Assembly (NCBI GenBank): GCA_903911135.1
Contig: CAIWCG010000279.1
Span: 1 to 46,987 of the forward strand
Direction of reading: 5' to 3'
Source of the DNA: an uncultured Bacteroidota bacterium
GTDB lineage: Bacteria > Bacteroidota > Bacteroidia > AKYH767-A > JABDAW01
Length of the DNA stretch: 46,987 bases
The first letter of the stretch is position 1, and each line of letters opens with the position of its first letter. Position numbers and translations under genes: made by a program. Under the pieces are notes generated by a model, which saw only the letters and a program-made list of their open reading frames with translations, ran no database searches and had not been told where the DNA came from. Positions 35,901-43,316 of the stretch are shown here, piece by piece.

Positions 35901-36421
35901 GCGGTCAGCTCTGATGCCTTCCAAAGATATTGCGTCCTGGTTTGTGGATTGCTTGCATTGAAAGGATATATCGATGTAATGCTCCCAGTTCCAATAGTCG
36001 CTGAACCTCCATTGATGATATTGTCATAAACAATATTATAATGCCAAACTGGATAATAAGAATAAGACGGAGTGTTCATGTATTGCACACTGTCTGGCGA
36101 ATTGCCACCAATTCTATAACTTGGTGCTGACAGCAAGGTAGAATCGTATTGATGGGTATGTTGGTATAAATAGGTATAGGTAAGGTAATCCCATTCGCCA
36201 CAGGCTGGATTTTGTAGGGAATTGCATTTCAGCTTGTAATGCATCAGTATCTTTTCATACCTGTTTGTGTCAGGCGGAAAGATAAAGAACGAATCTTGCG
36301 AAGACCCGAATGTAAAGGTCTGCACATTGATGGTATCACCAATTTGCGACTTGCTGCTGTTATATGCAAGAACAAGGATGATGATGACAAGTAGGTTTCT
36401 GAATAAGGTATTATTTTTCAT
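32939..36421 (-). CDS. large PNGase F-related, LamG-containing T9SS-secreted protein
   Basis: 1160 residues. Signal peptide at about 1-26. The N-terminal part has HYKLKCNSLQNPACGEWDYL, typical of the peptide-N-glycosidase F-related group of Bacteroidota. A LamG/concanavalin-like domain spans about 293-455 (FITVAFWCYG ... NLDEFAVWNKEL). The middle contains CLEFCPRNHFLFIN and GTWIYNRANWCPGAP, again PNGase F-like. The type A sorting tail starts VYPNPSKGIFNLDM and ends SKKIIKSN. It should be exported by T9SS and act on or bind glycans or glycoproteins outside the cell. Catalytic residues cannot be confirmed by eye, so the enzyme activity is a family inference. Confidence 0.85.
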   Translation of the reverse strand: MKNNTLFRNLLVIIILVLAYNSSKSQIGDTINVQTFTFGSSQDSFFIFPPDTNRYEKILMHYKLKCNSLQNPACGEWDYLTYTYLYQHTHQYDSTLLSAPSYRIGGNSPDSVQYMNTPSYSYYPVWHYNIVYDNIINGGSATIGTGSITSIYPFNASNPQTRTQYLWKASELTAAGLHAGNITNLRLNIYGNGTDLSDLTIRFKNSSLTALSPSSYESTGLSLAYDNNVSFPTIGWQVIFLTQPFSWDGVSNLVIDISYTNSSPGVYTKILADTANFASGIYSSGDDRSLKFSGVDQVNVPAAAAASLDSFITVAFWCYGNPALQPQNNSAFEAYDAQGHRVLNVHMPWSDGSVYWDCGNSGTGSYDRVNAAVPAADWEGKWNYWTFTKNVATGIMKAYVNGNVLFSGTAKIKRMYGINKFYFGSGAANDYYYGGNLDEFAVWNKELDQATIQAYMFKDLDATHPFSSNLILYYQCNDNSYSTVSDASTLGGNNGTLMGVPTDPQITGPNLFRNFNSINARPYIVFEQDSFTSHIDSVLTIDSVENAPFQIVQYLDFSHPLVPTDTLLVWSTYYRYIYNSAGVIIDSIFITPDNTLHLIHTPYYSAPFEIVNRFEIGRFITPYGINLNLGAGFTWTEDVSDYKPLLHDTVYLSAGNWQELLDVSFEFKLGVPPRDPFSVKNIWNGAPGYNGIGNFLVPKTLTIDPLAINTRYKLRTTGHGEDGLNCLEFCPRNHFLFINNTQRYSKLLWRNNCSFNPLYPQGGTWIYNRANWCPGAPVYTWDWELTPYVTPGDTVNLHYTVDPYQSVEGGGAVYVIETQLISYGAPNFTLDAAVWDIKSPSSKDVDKRINPICSFPKITIKNTGSTTLTSLTITYGIEGGPQSVYHWTGSLAFLDTVDVELPTFAWSSGNKFKATVSNPNGGVDQYPYNDYMESTYSMPPQYPNSIVFDLMTDAHYNQYGNNEGSYTITNDAGTVVWQRTAASLAPSTVYKDTVNFLNGCYTFHFTDDLGATDPTDPNYKEGDGMTNWPDQTNTVGHLFFRRASSGTIFRSFGMDFGHDMYQQFTVGYYLDLPTIASENVMTVYPNPSKGIFNLDMSFNDAQDVTVVVYDMMGARILEETLKNVSVLSNKIDLSSHPDGIYFITAQSKDKRLSKKIIKSN

Positions 36422-36451
36422 TGCTTAATGTTATTTATTATTTTAGAATCG

Positions 36452-36459
36452 CAAATATA
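36452..36459 (-). promoter_or_regulatory. candidate -7 box for the PNGase F-related gene
   Basis: On the minus strand this reads TATATTTG, a perfect TAnnTTTG, 30 bp before the ATG at 36421. The nearest TTTG upstream is about 25 bp away, longer than ideal. Confidence 0.4.
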
Positions 36460-36633
36460 GTTTTCCTTTAGAACTTCCTACCTTCAAAATAGGTTTTTTG
36501 CTTTCCGAATAGAAAATATCATTAAAATAACTATCTTTGCTGCTTCGAATTCAAAAAATAAATGACAAAAGTATCCTTTCAAAAAAAGTGATGAATTCTC
36601 AAAATAAAATATCAATTACTAACCAATCTCTAA

Positions 36634-36678
36634 CGGAGCCCAACAACCTTCGCCAGTCCTTGACTAGCAACAGCTCCG
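36634..36678. repeat. 45-bp palindromic insertion within the recombinase remnant
   Basis: Outer arms CGGAGC and GCTCCG enclose inner arms AGTC/GACT separated by two bases. It sits just where the tyrosine-recombinase reading frame loses similarity, so it may be a small mobile palindrome or a deletion scar. It does not belong to the ~145-bp family. Confidence 0.5.
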
Positions 36679-36699
36679 AAAGATGGCTATAAATCCTAC

Positions 36700-36990
36700 C
36701 TTATTTAAACTGCCCCGATCCATTGAAACAAATGTTTATTGTGATACGCTGAATATTCCAACCCTTCAAATACTTGATTTGCGGGCTCCCTGCATTCACC
36801 CATTAAACTAAAGCTTGTTCAGAAATAGGCATCATTTCAACCCCTTTTGTTTTCTGTTGCTTGAATTGAATGAAATATCCGTACCCTTCAATAAATTAAA
36901 CTTCCCCCCAAACCATTTTTTGAATCTCTAAAAGCCTCAACCCTGTTAGTGCTGAAAACAAGGCTGCATGTTTCATTAATGGATGAAGAA
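36700..36990 (-). pseudogene. tyrosine recombinase (integrase) remnant
   Basis: The minus strand translates, with stops and frameshifts, into pieces of a Bacteroidota tyrosine recombinase. At 36898-36987 it reads PLMKHAALFSALTGLRLLEI then QKMVWGEV, the segment with the first catalytic arginine (TGLR). A stop follows, then GYGYFIQFKQQKTKGVEMMP and ISEQA (the beta hairpin with the catalytic lysine) at 36810-36893. In another frame YSAYHNKHLFQWIGAV lies at 36709-36756. The HxxR and tyrosine parts are missing, as is the N-terminal half. The stretch 36460-36633 shows nothing else I can name. Confidence 0.82.
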
Positions 36991-36994
36991 AAAA

Positions 36995-38020
36995 CTATAT
37001 AACCGTTTTTGGTATCCCGAACAGCTCCAGCAAAAGATGATTCGATTTATCAGTAAGCACGTAGTTTGATGGCGGCTGTTTTTTTATCAAATCATATCGA
37101 ATCAACTTAGTCAAATGCTTCTCGAATCCATCTGCCGAGAGTCCGCTAAAACCGCGCAGTTCTGAACTGGTTGCCTTGCCTGCGTTATACAAAAACAATA
37201 TTTCGGTGGTAATTGTATGCCCCAAAGAATAATTTGCTTTACGTGGCAAATGCTTTCGCAAAACACGACATAGGATTGCTGAATTATAGTGATCACTGAT
37301 TATTTTCAACGGTAGCGAATGTGTATCCTCCAACCGAGCATTGGATATAGCTTCATTGCTTTTTGTGGCAGCCGAATTTTGCTCCTTCACGGCATCCTCA
37401 AAATCAGCATAAAAGCTATAAAGCGTGTTTTGCCCAGAACCGTTTTTAATATAATCATCCAAAGCATTAAGTAGTGCTTTCTCGAAAACCGAGTATAGTA
37501 AAGCACCTCCATTTGCATTAATATTGATAATTGGCAAATCTGCAAAAACTGTATTTCCACCTTGCATCGTTTCCTCTAAGCCTCCATCAGCTTTGTTTCC
37601 ACCTTGCATCGTTTCCGCTAAGCCTCCATCAGCTTTGTTTCCACCTTGCATCGTTTCCGCTAAGCCTCCATCAGCTTTGTTTCCACCTTGCATCGTTTCC
37701 GCTAAGCCACCTTTAGCTTTATATCCACCTTGCATCGTTTCCGCTAAGCCTCCATTGGCTTCATTTCCACCTTGCATCGTTTCCGTTAAGCCTCCATTAG
37801 CCTTTTTCCCGCCAGAGATAATTTCAGGTAACCCTCCAATCAACTTATTTGAACCCGTCCTATTTTCAGGCAAGTCCTTGTCATCATTGTTTAAGGCAGC
37901 CTTATTTTTAAGGTAAGCAATTTCGTTCTTCATATCCATCAGGTGCTTCAGCAAGATATGAATAATCTTTCGTTCCTCTATGGTCAGTTTTTCCGCTTCG
38001 TTATCTTTATTCATAATCAT
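36995..38020 (-). CDS. unrecognised protein with a 14-residue tandem repeat and a C-terminal winged-helix-like region
   Basis: 341 residues. Residues 1-45 form a charged helix (LTIEERKIIHILLKHLMDMK) with coiled-coil character. Residues 49-162 hold about nine 14-residue repeats of the form GLAETMQGGNKADG, degenerate at both ends. Residues 175-260 look helical. The last 80 residues (EILFLYNAGKATSSELRGFS, then HLTKLIRYDLI and YVLTDKSNHLLLELFG) resemble a winged-helix DNA-binding fold. No signal peptide. The start may be at 38020 or two codons later. The gene lies between an integrase remnant and mnmE. I do not recognise the family; a DNA-binding role is a guess from the C-terminus. Confidence 0.72.
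   Translation of the reverse strand: MIMNKDNEAEKLTIEERKIIHILLKHLMDMKNEIAYLKNKAALNNDDKDLPENRTGSNKLIGGLPEIISGGKKANGGLTETMQGGNEANGGLAETMQGGYKAKGGLAETMQGGNKADGGLAETMQGGNKADGGLAETMQGGNKADGGLEETMQGGNTVFADLPIININANGGALLYSVFEKALLNALDDYIKNGSGQNTLYSFYADFEDAVKEQNSAATKSNEAISNARLEDTHSLPLKIISDHYNSAILCRVLRKHLPRKANYSLGHTITTEILFLYNAGKATSSELRGFSGLSADGFEKHLTKLIRYDLIKKQPPSNYVLTDKSNHLLLELFGIPKTVI
37535..37876. repeat. in-frame 42-bp tandem repeat (2 x 21 bp)
   Basis: On the plus strand, units run from CACCTTGCATCGTTTCC through CTAAGCCTCC to the next. Three are near-identical (about 37594-37719) and the rest increasingly diverged. The 42-bp period is exactly twice that of the intergenic arrays. The amino acid pattern is kept through the degenerate copies, so here the repeat is under coding constraint. 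Confidence 0.9.
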
Positions 38021-38068
38021 TTATCTTTAAAATTATTAACCATCTTATTTCCAGACAATGTTAAAAGG

Positions 38069-39484
38069 TTACTTCCCGATGCAAAAGCGGGAAAAGATAT
38101 TCTTCAACAAGTCATCCGTCGTAACTTCCCCACTGATCAACCCAAGATAATACAACGCGTTTCGAATATCAGATGCAATGAAATCGCCGGTGATATTCGA
38201 TGCCAAACCTTCCATCACCTTATTCAATGATTGCACCGAATTATTTAGAGCCTCCAGATGGCGAGAGTTGGTGATGATGGTGGTATTCATATCTATATTT
38301 TTTGATTTTACATAATCCATCAAAGCATGAATCATTCCATCGATATGTTTCTTTTCTTTGGCTGATATGAAGATGATTTCAGGGATGGAAGAGAATTTAT
38401 TTTGATAAAACTTTAGTTCCTTTTCATCAATCTTGTTGCCTATAATCAAAAGTCTTTGCTGGTTGGTGGCTTTCGCTTTCAAATCGTTCATGGCAGCCAT
38501 AAGTTCTGTTTCAGATAATTCATTGACGTCGAAAATATAAAGGATTATGGCAGCATCCATCATTTTTTGATGCGTCCTTTCTATGCCTATTGCCTCAATC
38601 TTATCCTGAGCCAACCTTATACCGGCAGTATCGATGAACCGAAAGCTGATGCCTTGAATGTCTATCACATCTTCAATGACATCGCGGGTGGTGCCTGCTA
38701 TATCAGAAACAATTGCTTTCTCCTCATTCAGCAAAGCATTTAGTAGGGTTGATTTTCCGGCATTCGGTTTGCCGATGATTGCCACTGGGATACCGTTTTT
38801 AATGACATTGCCTGCCTCGAAGCTACCTATCAGTTGGTTCGATTTAACGATTATGGCATTTACCAAAGCCTTCAAATCGCTTCTGTTGGCAAATTCCACA
38901 TCCTCTTCGCTGAAATCCAGTTCGAGTTCTATTAGCGATGCAAAATGAATCAGCTGGTCGCGCAATTCCTTGATATCATGAGAGAATCCGCCCTTCAACT
39001 GTTTGATGGCCAAGTTATGGGTGGCAAAATTCTCTGATGCAATCAAATCAGCCACCGCTTCAGCTTGAGACAGGTCGAGTTTGCCATGAAGAAACGCACG
39101 AAGCGTATATTCTCCCGGGTTAGCCATCCTTGCTCCGTTGGCAATAAACAGGTTGATGAGCTGCTGCTGTATGAATACCGACCCATGGCATGAAATTTCC
39201 ACCACATGCTCTCCGGTATAGGAATTAGGCCCTACAAAAACGCTTACCAGCACCTCATCCAGCACCTCATCGTGGTCCATGATGACGCCAAAATGCAGGG
39301 TATGCGACTTTTTCTTGTTCAAATCGATGGGTTTGCCTGACTTGGTGAAGAGCAATTTGCTCAACACATTAAAGGCATCCTTCCCCGAAAGCCTGATGAC
39401 TCCTATGGCTCCCACCCCAGCAGGGGTAGCCAAAGCCACGATGGTATCCTCGCCAAAAAATACACTATTTTTCATCTTTCCCAA
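38069..39484 (-). CDS. mnmE: tRNA uridine-5-carboxymethylaminomethyl modification GTPase
   Basis: 471 residues. The N-terminal tetrahydrofolate-binding domain starts DTIVALATPAGVGAIGVIRLSG. The helical domain surrounds an embedded G domain with P-loop GKPNAGKSTLLN, DIAGTTRD (G2), DTAG (G3) and NKID (G4). The protein ends FSRFCIGK, the conserved C-terminal CIGK. With MnmG it modifies the wobble uridine of several tRNAs. The ATG at 39475 (three codons in) is an alternative start. All key motifs are intact. Confidence 0.96.
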   Translation of the reverse strand: MGKMKNSVFFGEDTIVALATPAGVGAIGVIRLSGKDAFNVLSKLLFTKSGKPIDLNKKKSHTLHFGVIMDHDEVLDEVLVSVFVGPNSYTGEHVVEISCHGSVFIQQQLINLFIANGARMANPGEYTLRAFLHGKLDLSQAEAVADLIASENFATHNLAIKQLKGGFSHDIKELRDQLIHFASLIELELDFSEEDVEFANRSDLKALVNAIIVKSNQLIGSFEAGNVIKNGIPVAIIGKPNAGKSTLLNALLNEEKAIVSDIAGTTRDVIEDVIDIQGISFRFIDTAGIRLAQDKIEAIGIERTHQKMMDAAIILYIFDVNELSETELMAAMNDLKAKATNQQRLLIIGNKIDEKELKFYQNKFSSIPEIIFISAKEKKHIDGMIHALMDYVKSKNIDMNTTIITNSRHLEALNNSVQSLNKVMEGLASNITGDFIASDIRNALYYLGLISGEVTTDDLLKNIFSRFCIGK

Positions 39485-39587
39485 TCATTTTATGGCGGTA
39501 AAATTATTCTTTATGATGATATGTCTGAATTAATAGTTAATTTTGACCCCGATAAATGACATTATAAGCATAAAAATTTTAACTGTT

Positions 39588-40463
39588 ATGAGCGTATTAG
39601 TAAACAAGGATTCAAGAGTGCTGGTGCAAGGATTCACCGGCAGCGAAGGCAGCTTTCATGCCTCACAAATGATAGACTATGGCACCAATGTGGTTGGTGG
39701 CGTCACTCCAGGAAAGGGTGGTTCCGACCATCTGGAACTGCCCATTTTCAATACCGTGGCCGAAGCCGTGAGAGTGACCAAGGCAAACGTAAGCATCATC
39801 TTCGTTCCGCCGGCTTTTGCTGCCGATGCGATTATGGAAGCTGCCGAAGCGGGCATTGCACTGGTGGTTTGCATCACCGAGGGCATCCCTACCAAAGACA
39901 TGATAGCCGTGAAGGAATATCTGCAAGGAAAGAACACCCGACTGATAGGCCCTAACTGCCCAGGAATCATTACTCCGGGCGAGGCCAAGATAGGCATCAT
40001 GCCAGGCTTTATACACAACCCGGGAAAGATAGGCATCGTTAGCCGTTCGGGCACCTTGACGTATGAAGCCGTTGATCAGATTACCAAAGCGGGACTGGGC
40101 CAGTCCACCTGCATAGGCATCGGTGGAGACCCCATCATAGGCACCACCACCAGAGATGCCGTTCAGTTGTTCATGGCCGATCCTGACACTGAAGGCATCA
40201 TCATGATAGGCGAAATAGGCGGTGGCATGGAGGCCGATGCAGCCTACTGGATAAAGGAAAATGGAACCAAACCGGTTGTCGGGTTCATTGCCGGCCAAAC
40301 GGCTCCTCCGGGCAGACGAATGGGTCATGCCGGAGCCATAGTAGGTGGTTCGGCAGATACTGCTGCTGCCAAGATGGAAATCATGCGTGCCTGTGGCATA
40401 CACGTGGTGGAAAGCCCTGCCGACATAGGCGCCAAGATGGCCGAAGTGCTGAATAAAAGGTAG
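39588..40463 (+). CDS. sucD: succinyl-CoA ligase alpha subunit
   Basis: 291 residues from the ATG at 39588 ([18 protein letters not shown]), the conventional SucD start; an upstream in-frame ATG at 39543 would add 15 residues without family support. CoA-binding Rossmann motif [28 protein letters not shown], and the phosphohistidine loop [13 protein letters not shown] are all present. It forms succinyl-CoA synthetase with SucC in the TCA cycle. sucC is not adjacent in this window. Confidence 0.96.
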   Translation: MSVLVNKDSRVLVQGFTGSEGSFHASQMIDYGTNVVGGVTPGKGGSDHLELPIFNTVAEAVRVTKANVSIIFVPPAFAADAIMEAAEAGIALVVCITEGIPTKDMIAVKEYLQGKNTRLIGPNCPGIITPGEAKIGIMPGFIHNPGKIGIVSRSGTLTYEAVDQITKAGLGQSTCIGIGGDPIIGTTTRDAVQLFMADPDTEGIIMIGEIGGGMEADAAYWIKENGTKPVVGFIAGQTAPPGRRMGHAGAIVGGSADTAAAKMEIMRACGIHVVESPADIGAKMAEVLNKR

Positions 40464-40490
40464 GTTTTAAACCTCCCGACAGTTTATAAA

Positions 40491-40531
40491 AAACAGGAAA
40501 GGCTGAACGCATGTTCAGCCTTTCTTGTTTT
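40491..40531. terminator. bidirectional terminator between sucD and the GloVer protein
   Basis: A long stem with AAAGGCTGAAC and GTTCAGCCTTT at its core around a GCAT loop, extended by AACAGG/CTTGTT, with A-rich and T-rich flanks. It lies between convergent genes and can serve both strands. Confidence 0.85.
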
Positions 40532-41930
40532 ATTCCACTACCACTCGTTTCACCAATGATTCCTTGTCGCTCTGGAGGTGAACCAGGTAGATTCCTTTGC
40601 TCCAACGGGAGAGGTCTATGGTTGATTGAGTGGAGGTGGATGGTGCTTGATGATACACCGTATTCCCCAACACATCGGTTATTCTTAATTCATAATTTCT
40701 AATTCCTGATTGATTGGAGATGGTGATGTTATTACTTGAAGGATTAGGGAAAACCAAAACCTTGCTATCATTCTTTTGTGCTTCAGGTATGCCCGTATCT
40801 GCTGGTAATTCTATAAAAGCACCATTCATTATACAATGAAGAACATTCCACGAAGATACATTGCTTCCTAAAGAATCAATACTGAAAATCGTATAATTTG
40901 TAGTGCCAAATATTTTACCATTACCTCCCTGTAAAAGGCTACCATATGTAAGAAATGTAGAATTATAAATATAGGATAATGTATTGTTACCAATATCAAA
41001 ACTAAAAATTTTCCCAGCATCTGTAGTCCCATATAATTTACCATTTGTTGCTTGTATCAATGAAGAAAAGTTTGACAATGAAGTTTCATTATATAAATCA
41101 GTGTAAGAGTTAGTAGTAGGGTCAAAACTGAAGATTACACCTTTACCAGCTGAAAAACCAACTGTATCACCGCCATAGGATGTAGTACCATATAATTTGC
41201 CATCATTTCCTTGAATCAAATTCCCTTTTGGCGCCCAGCCAGTTAACTTATTAAAATTATAAACATCGGAACATGTATTTGTTGTAGGATCAAAACAATA
41301 AATTGTTCCACCTCCTGGATGTATGAAAGAAGTATCACCACCTGAATAAGTTACACCATATAATTTACTGTTGTTTGCCTGAACTAAACTTCCTTTTGGA
41401 TTTGTTCCTGTAGATTTATTTTGAAATTCATACAAATCAGAATAAACATTAGTTGCGGGATTATAGCTAAAAATAACTCCACTTGTATCAATACCACCTA
41501 AATAAGTAGACCCATATAATTTCCCGCTACTTAATTGTATTAGAGAACCTGTTGGGTATAGCCCGTGAACTTTATCAAAATTATATAAATCGTTATATGT
41601 GTTATAGACAGGATCATAAGAAAACAATACACCTGATCCGGCGGCAGAGGATTGACCGGAATGATGTGTTGTATCAGTGCCACCATAATATAATAATCCA
41701 TATAATTTACCATCGCTAGCCATTAATAGATTCCCAGTTGGCATTATCCCAGTCAATGTATCAAATGAATACAATGTCTGGAATCCGGTCCCATCTTCAT
41801 TAATTTTAATAATTGAACCGGAATTATTTATGCCACAATTATAAGTTAAACCCCATAGTTGTGGTATTTGTGCCTTCATTGTTATTCCTGCAAGGCATAG
41901 CAGGATTAAGATTGTAATTTTAGTTTTCAT
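40530..41930 (-). CDS. GloVer-repeat T9SS-secreted protein
   Basis: 466 residues from the ATG at 41930 (MKTKITILILLCLAGITMKA signal peptide); an in-frame start 51 codons upstream would precede the signal peptide with hydrophilic sequence and is unlikely. Residues about 25-395 hold eight or so GloVer-type repeats (GSLVQANNSKLYGVTYSGG, FSFDPTTNSYTDLYNF). The type A tail begins VFPNPSSNNITI and ends LVKRVVVE. It is probably T9SS-exported. Odd point: in the tail, the codons for GIRNYELRI match the intergenic AATTATGAATTA-type motif. Confidence 0.88.
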   Translation of the reverse strand: MKTKITILILLCLAGITMKAQIPQLWGLTYNCGINNSGSIIKINEDGTGFQTLYSFDTLTGIMPTGNLLMASDGKLYGLLYYGGTDTTHHSGQSSAAGSGVLFSYDPVYNTYNDLYNFDKVHGLYPTGSLIQLSSGKLYGSTYLGGIDTSGVIFSYNPATNVYSDLYEFQNKSTGTNPKGSLVQANNSKLYGVTYSGGDTSFIHPGGGTIYCFDPTTNTCSDVYNFNKLTGWAPKGNLIQGNDGKLYGTTSYGGDTVGFSAGKGVIFSFDPTTNSYTDLYNETSLSNFSSLIQATNGKLYGTTDAGKIFSFDIGNNTLSYIYNSTFLTYGSLLQGGNGKIFGTTNYTIFSIDSLGSNVSSWNVLHCIMNGAFIELPADTGIPEAQKNDSKVLVFPNPSSNNITISNQSGIRNYELRITDVLGNTVYHQAPSTSTQSTIDLSRWSKGIYLVHLQSDKESLVKRVVVE

Positions 41931-42036
41931 TTGAATGATTTTTTGATTAGCGATAAGCTGTTTTTTTGCGATACAAAAATAGAAAATTATTTTAACTATA
42001 AAAAAACATTCCTGCCTTTTATTTTCATTTTGATGG

Positions 42037-42339
42037 TCTTGAGATGCATTTAAGTGGTCTTGAGATGGTCTTGGATTCATCAAAAATTGAAATTCTTGGG
42101 CAAAAGTTCCAATCCTGTTGCAGTATGGTGGAATGTCGTTGCCGTAGCATTGAATCCTACTGTCTTGAGATGGAATGTTGTTTCAGCAACTTCGAATCCT
42201 GCTGTATTGAGATGCAAGGTTGTTGAAATAACATGGAATCTTATTGCACCAACATTCCATCTTGTTGTCTTGAGATTGAATGTCAAGACAACAGGATTCC
42301 ATCTTATTGCAACAGGATTGGAGGTTGTTTTTATTGTTT
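42037..42339. repeat. degenerate 21-bp tandem array 6 (about 14 units)
   Basis: The period is 21 bp but units are strongly diverged; common parts are GAATCCT/GAATCTT, then (A/G)TTG, then GAGATG or CAACAT. Examples start at 42109, 42130, 42151, 42172 and so on in steady register. A 32-bp inverted repeat TTGTTGTCTTGA/TCAAGACAACA spans two units (42262-42294). It lies in the gap upstream of two divergent genes (41930 and 42522) and looks like an old array. The remaining 42340-42521 shows only a possible promoter, TTGAC...TATTATTG, near 42455-42480. Confidence 0.75.
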
Positions 42340-42521
42340 TTATGCTTGTTTCAAGCTCAAAAAGGATTATAATGATCAAAATAATAATCGTAAGGATGGA
42401 AAATCTTGGCTCAAAAACTATGCAGCAGAGCTTGAAAATAGGGTTTGGGATTTGACTTAAACAAAATTATGCTATTATTGCAGGGTTGATAACATAAACG
42501 GTTAACCTAAATTATGATTTT

Positions 42522-43196
42522 ATGAGATTATCTCAAAAACTTTCTGACTTCGATGCTGAAATGAATAATTCGGTTCCTTATATAGAAAGTACCGGCACTG
42601 CTGGCCGCCTACAGATTTCGGGGACAAAAGTAACGTCGCTTCACGATAAAAGGGAGCTGTGGAATCCATTATATGATAGCTATAAAGACCCTCTGACTCA
42701 TGCTGAATCGGTTAAAGACATCAATGATTTGTATGATAAGTTTCATGCGGAAATAGAGGATTTGAAAAAACAGTTGAAGTCGAATACTGATATTGTTTTG
42801 ACAGGCACCGATTACTCAAAAATACACATTCATGTAGATTTAGACCATCGTCATCATGTGGAAAAATCAACCATTGCGCCAGCAAATACCTGCACAAAAA
42901 TTACCCATCTTGTGAATCGATTTTTTACATTTAATCCCACCAGTGGACAAGAAGCTGTAAAGCATTTGCCCAAGGATGTGAAGAAAATTGGCAGGAAGGT
43001 AGTTTATACAAATCATGGCGAGCCTGTACCTGCCAGAGATAAGTTTTTATTGATTGATGCCATTGGAACCTCATCATACGACATTGTTCATGCCACTGAA
43101 AATGCGCATAAGAAAGGGTATCTGATAACTTGGTACCTCAATAATCGTGGAGAAGCCGGTCCCGAAAGCGATCCATTTCCATTCGATACGGTGTAA
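42522..43196 (+). CDS. unrecognised cytoplasmic protein
   Basis: 224 residues, no signal peptide or transmembrane helix. The N-terminal half is helical and charged. The second half is beta-rich and ends LITWYLNNRGEAGPESDPFP, which resembles the last strand of a fibronectin-type or similar module. Similar Bacteroidota hypothetical proteins end in ...NxKGExGPxS..., but I cannot name the family. It is monocistronic with a terminator directly downstream, between two GloVer T9SS genes. Confidence 0.78.
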   Translation: MRLSQKLSDFDAEMNNSVPYIESTGTAGRLQISGTKVTSLHDKRELWNPLYDSYKDPLTHAESVKDINDLYDKFHAEIEDLKKQLKSNTDIVLTGTDYSKIHIHVDLDHRHHVEKSTIAPANTCTKITHLVNRFFTFNPTSGQEAVKHLPKDVKKIGRKVVYTNHGEPVPARDKFLLIDAIGTSSYDIVHATENAHKKGYLITWYLNNRGEAGPESDPFPFDTV

Positions 43197-43215
43197 CAGC
43201 AAGGAATTAATGAAC

Positions 43216-43254
43216 AAAAAAGCCTCCGAGAGTAAAGTTTCGGGGGCTTTTTTT
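43216..43254 (+). terminator. rho-independent terminator
   Basis: Stem AAAAAAGCCTCCGA pairing with TTCGGGGGCTTTTTT (one mismatch), loop of about 9 nt, T-run in the 3' arm, 19 bp after the gene at 42522-43196. Confidence 0.85.
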
Positions 43255-43285
43255 ATTGAAAATCTCCATAGCGTTTATCATTTAT

Positions 43286-43293
43286 TATATTTG
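43286..43293 (+). promoter_or_regulatory. candidate -7 box for the large GloVer/PKD protein
   Basis: TATATTTG is a perfect TAnnTTTG, 23 bp upstream of the ATG at 43317. The nearest TTG lies about 27 bp further up, too far for the usual spacing. Confidence 0.4.
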
Positions 43294-43316
43294 CAACCAA
43301 TATTAATAATGCACCG

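Noticed and set aside
36562-36692. Two short overlapping plus-strand frames (9 and 33 codons) behind a TATCTTTG box
   Set aside because: They lie just past, and reach to the edge of, the integrase remnant, overlap the 45-bp palindrome and match nothing; probably chance.
21661-37876. Diversity-generating retroelement (template/variable repeats)
   Set aside because: No reverse transcriptase in the window, and variation is not adenine-specific.
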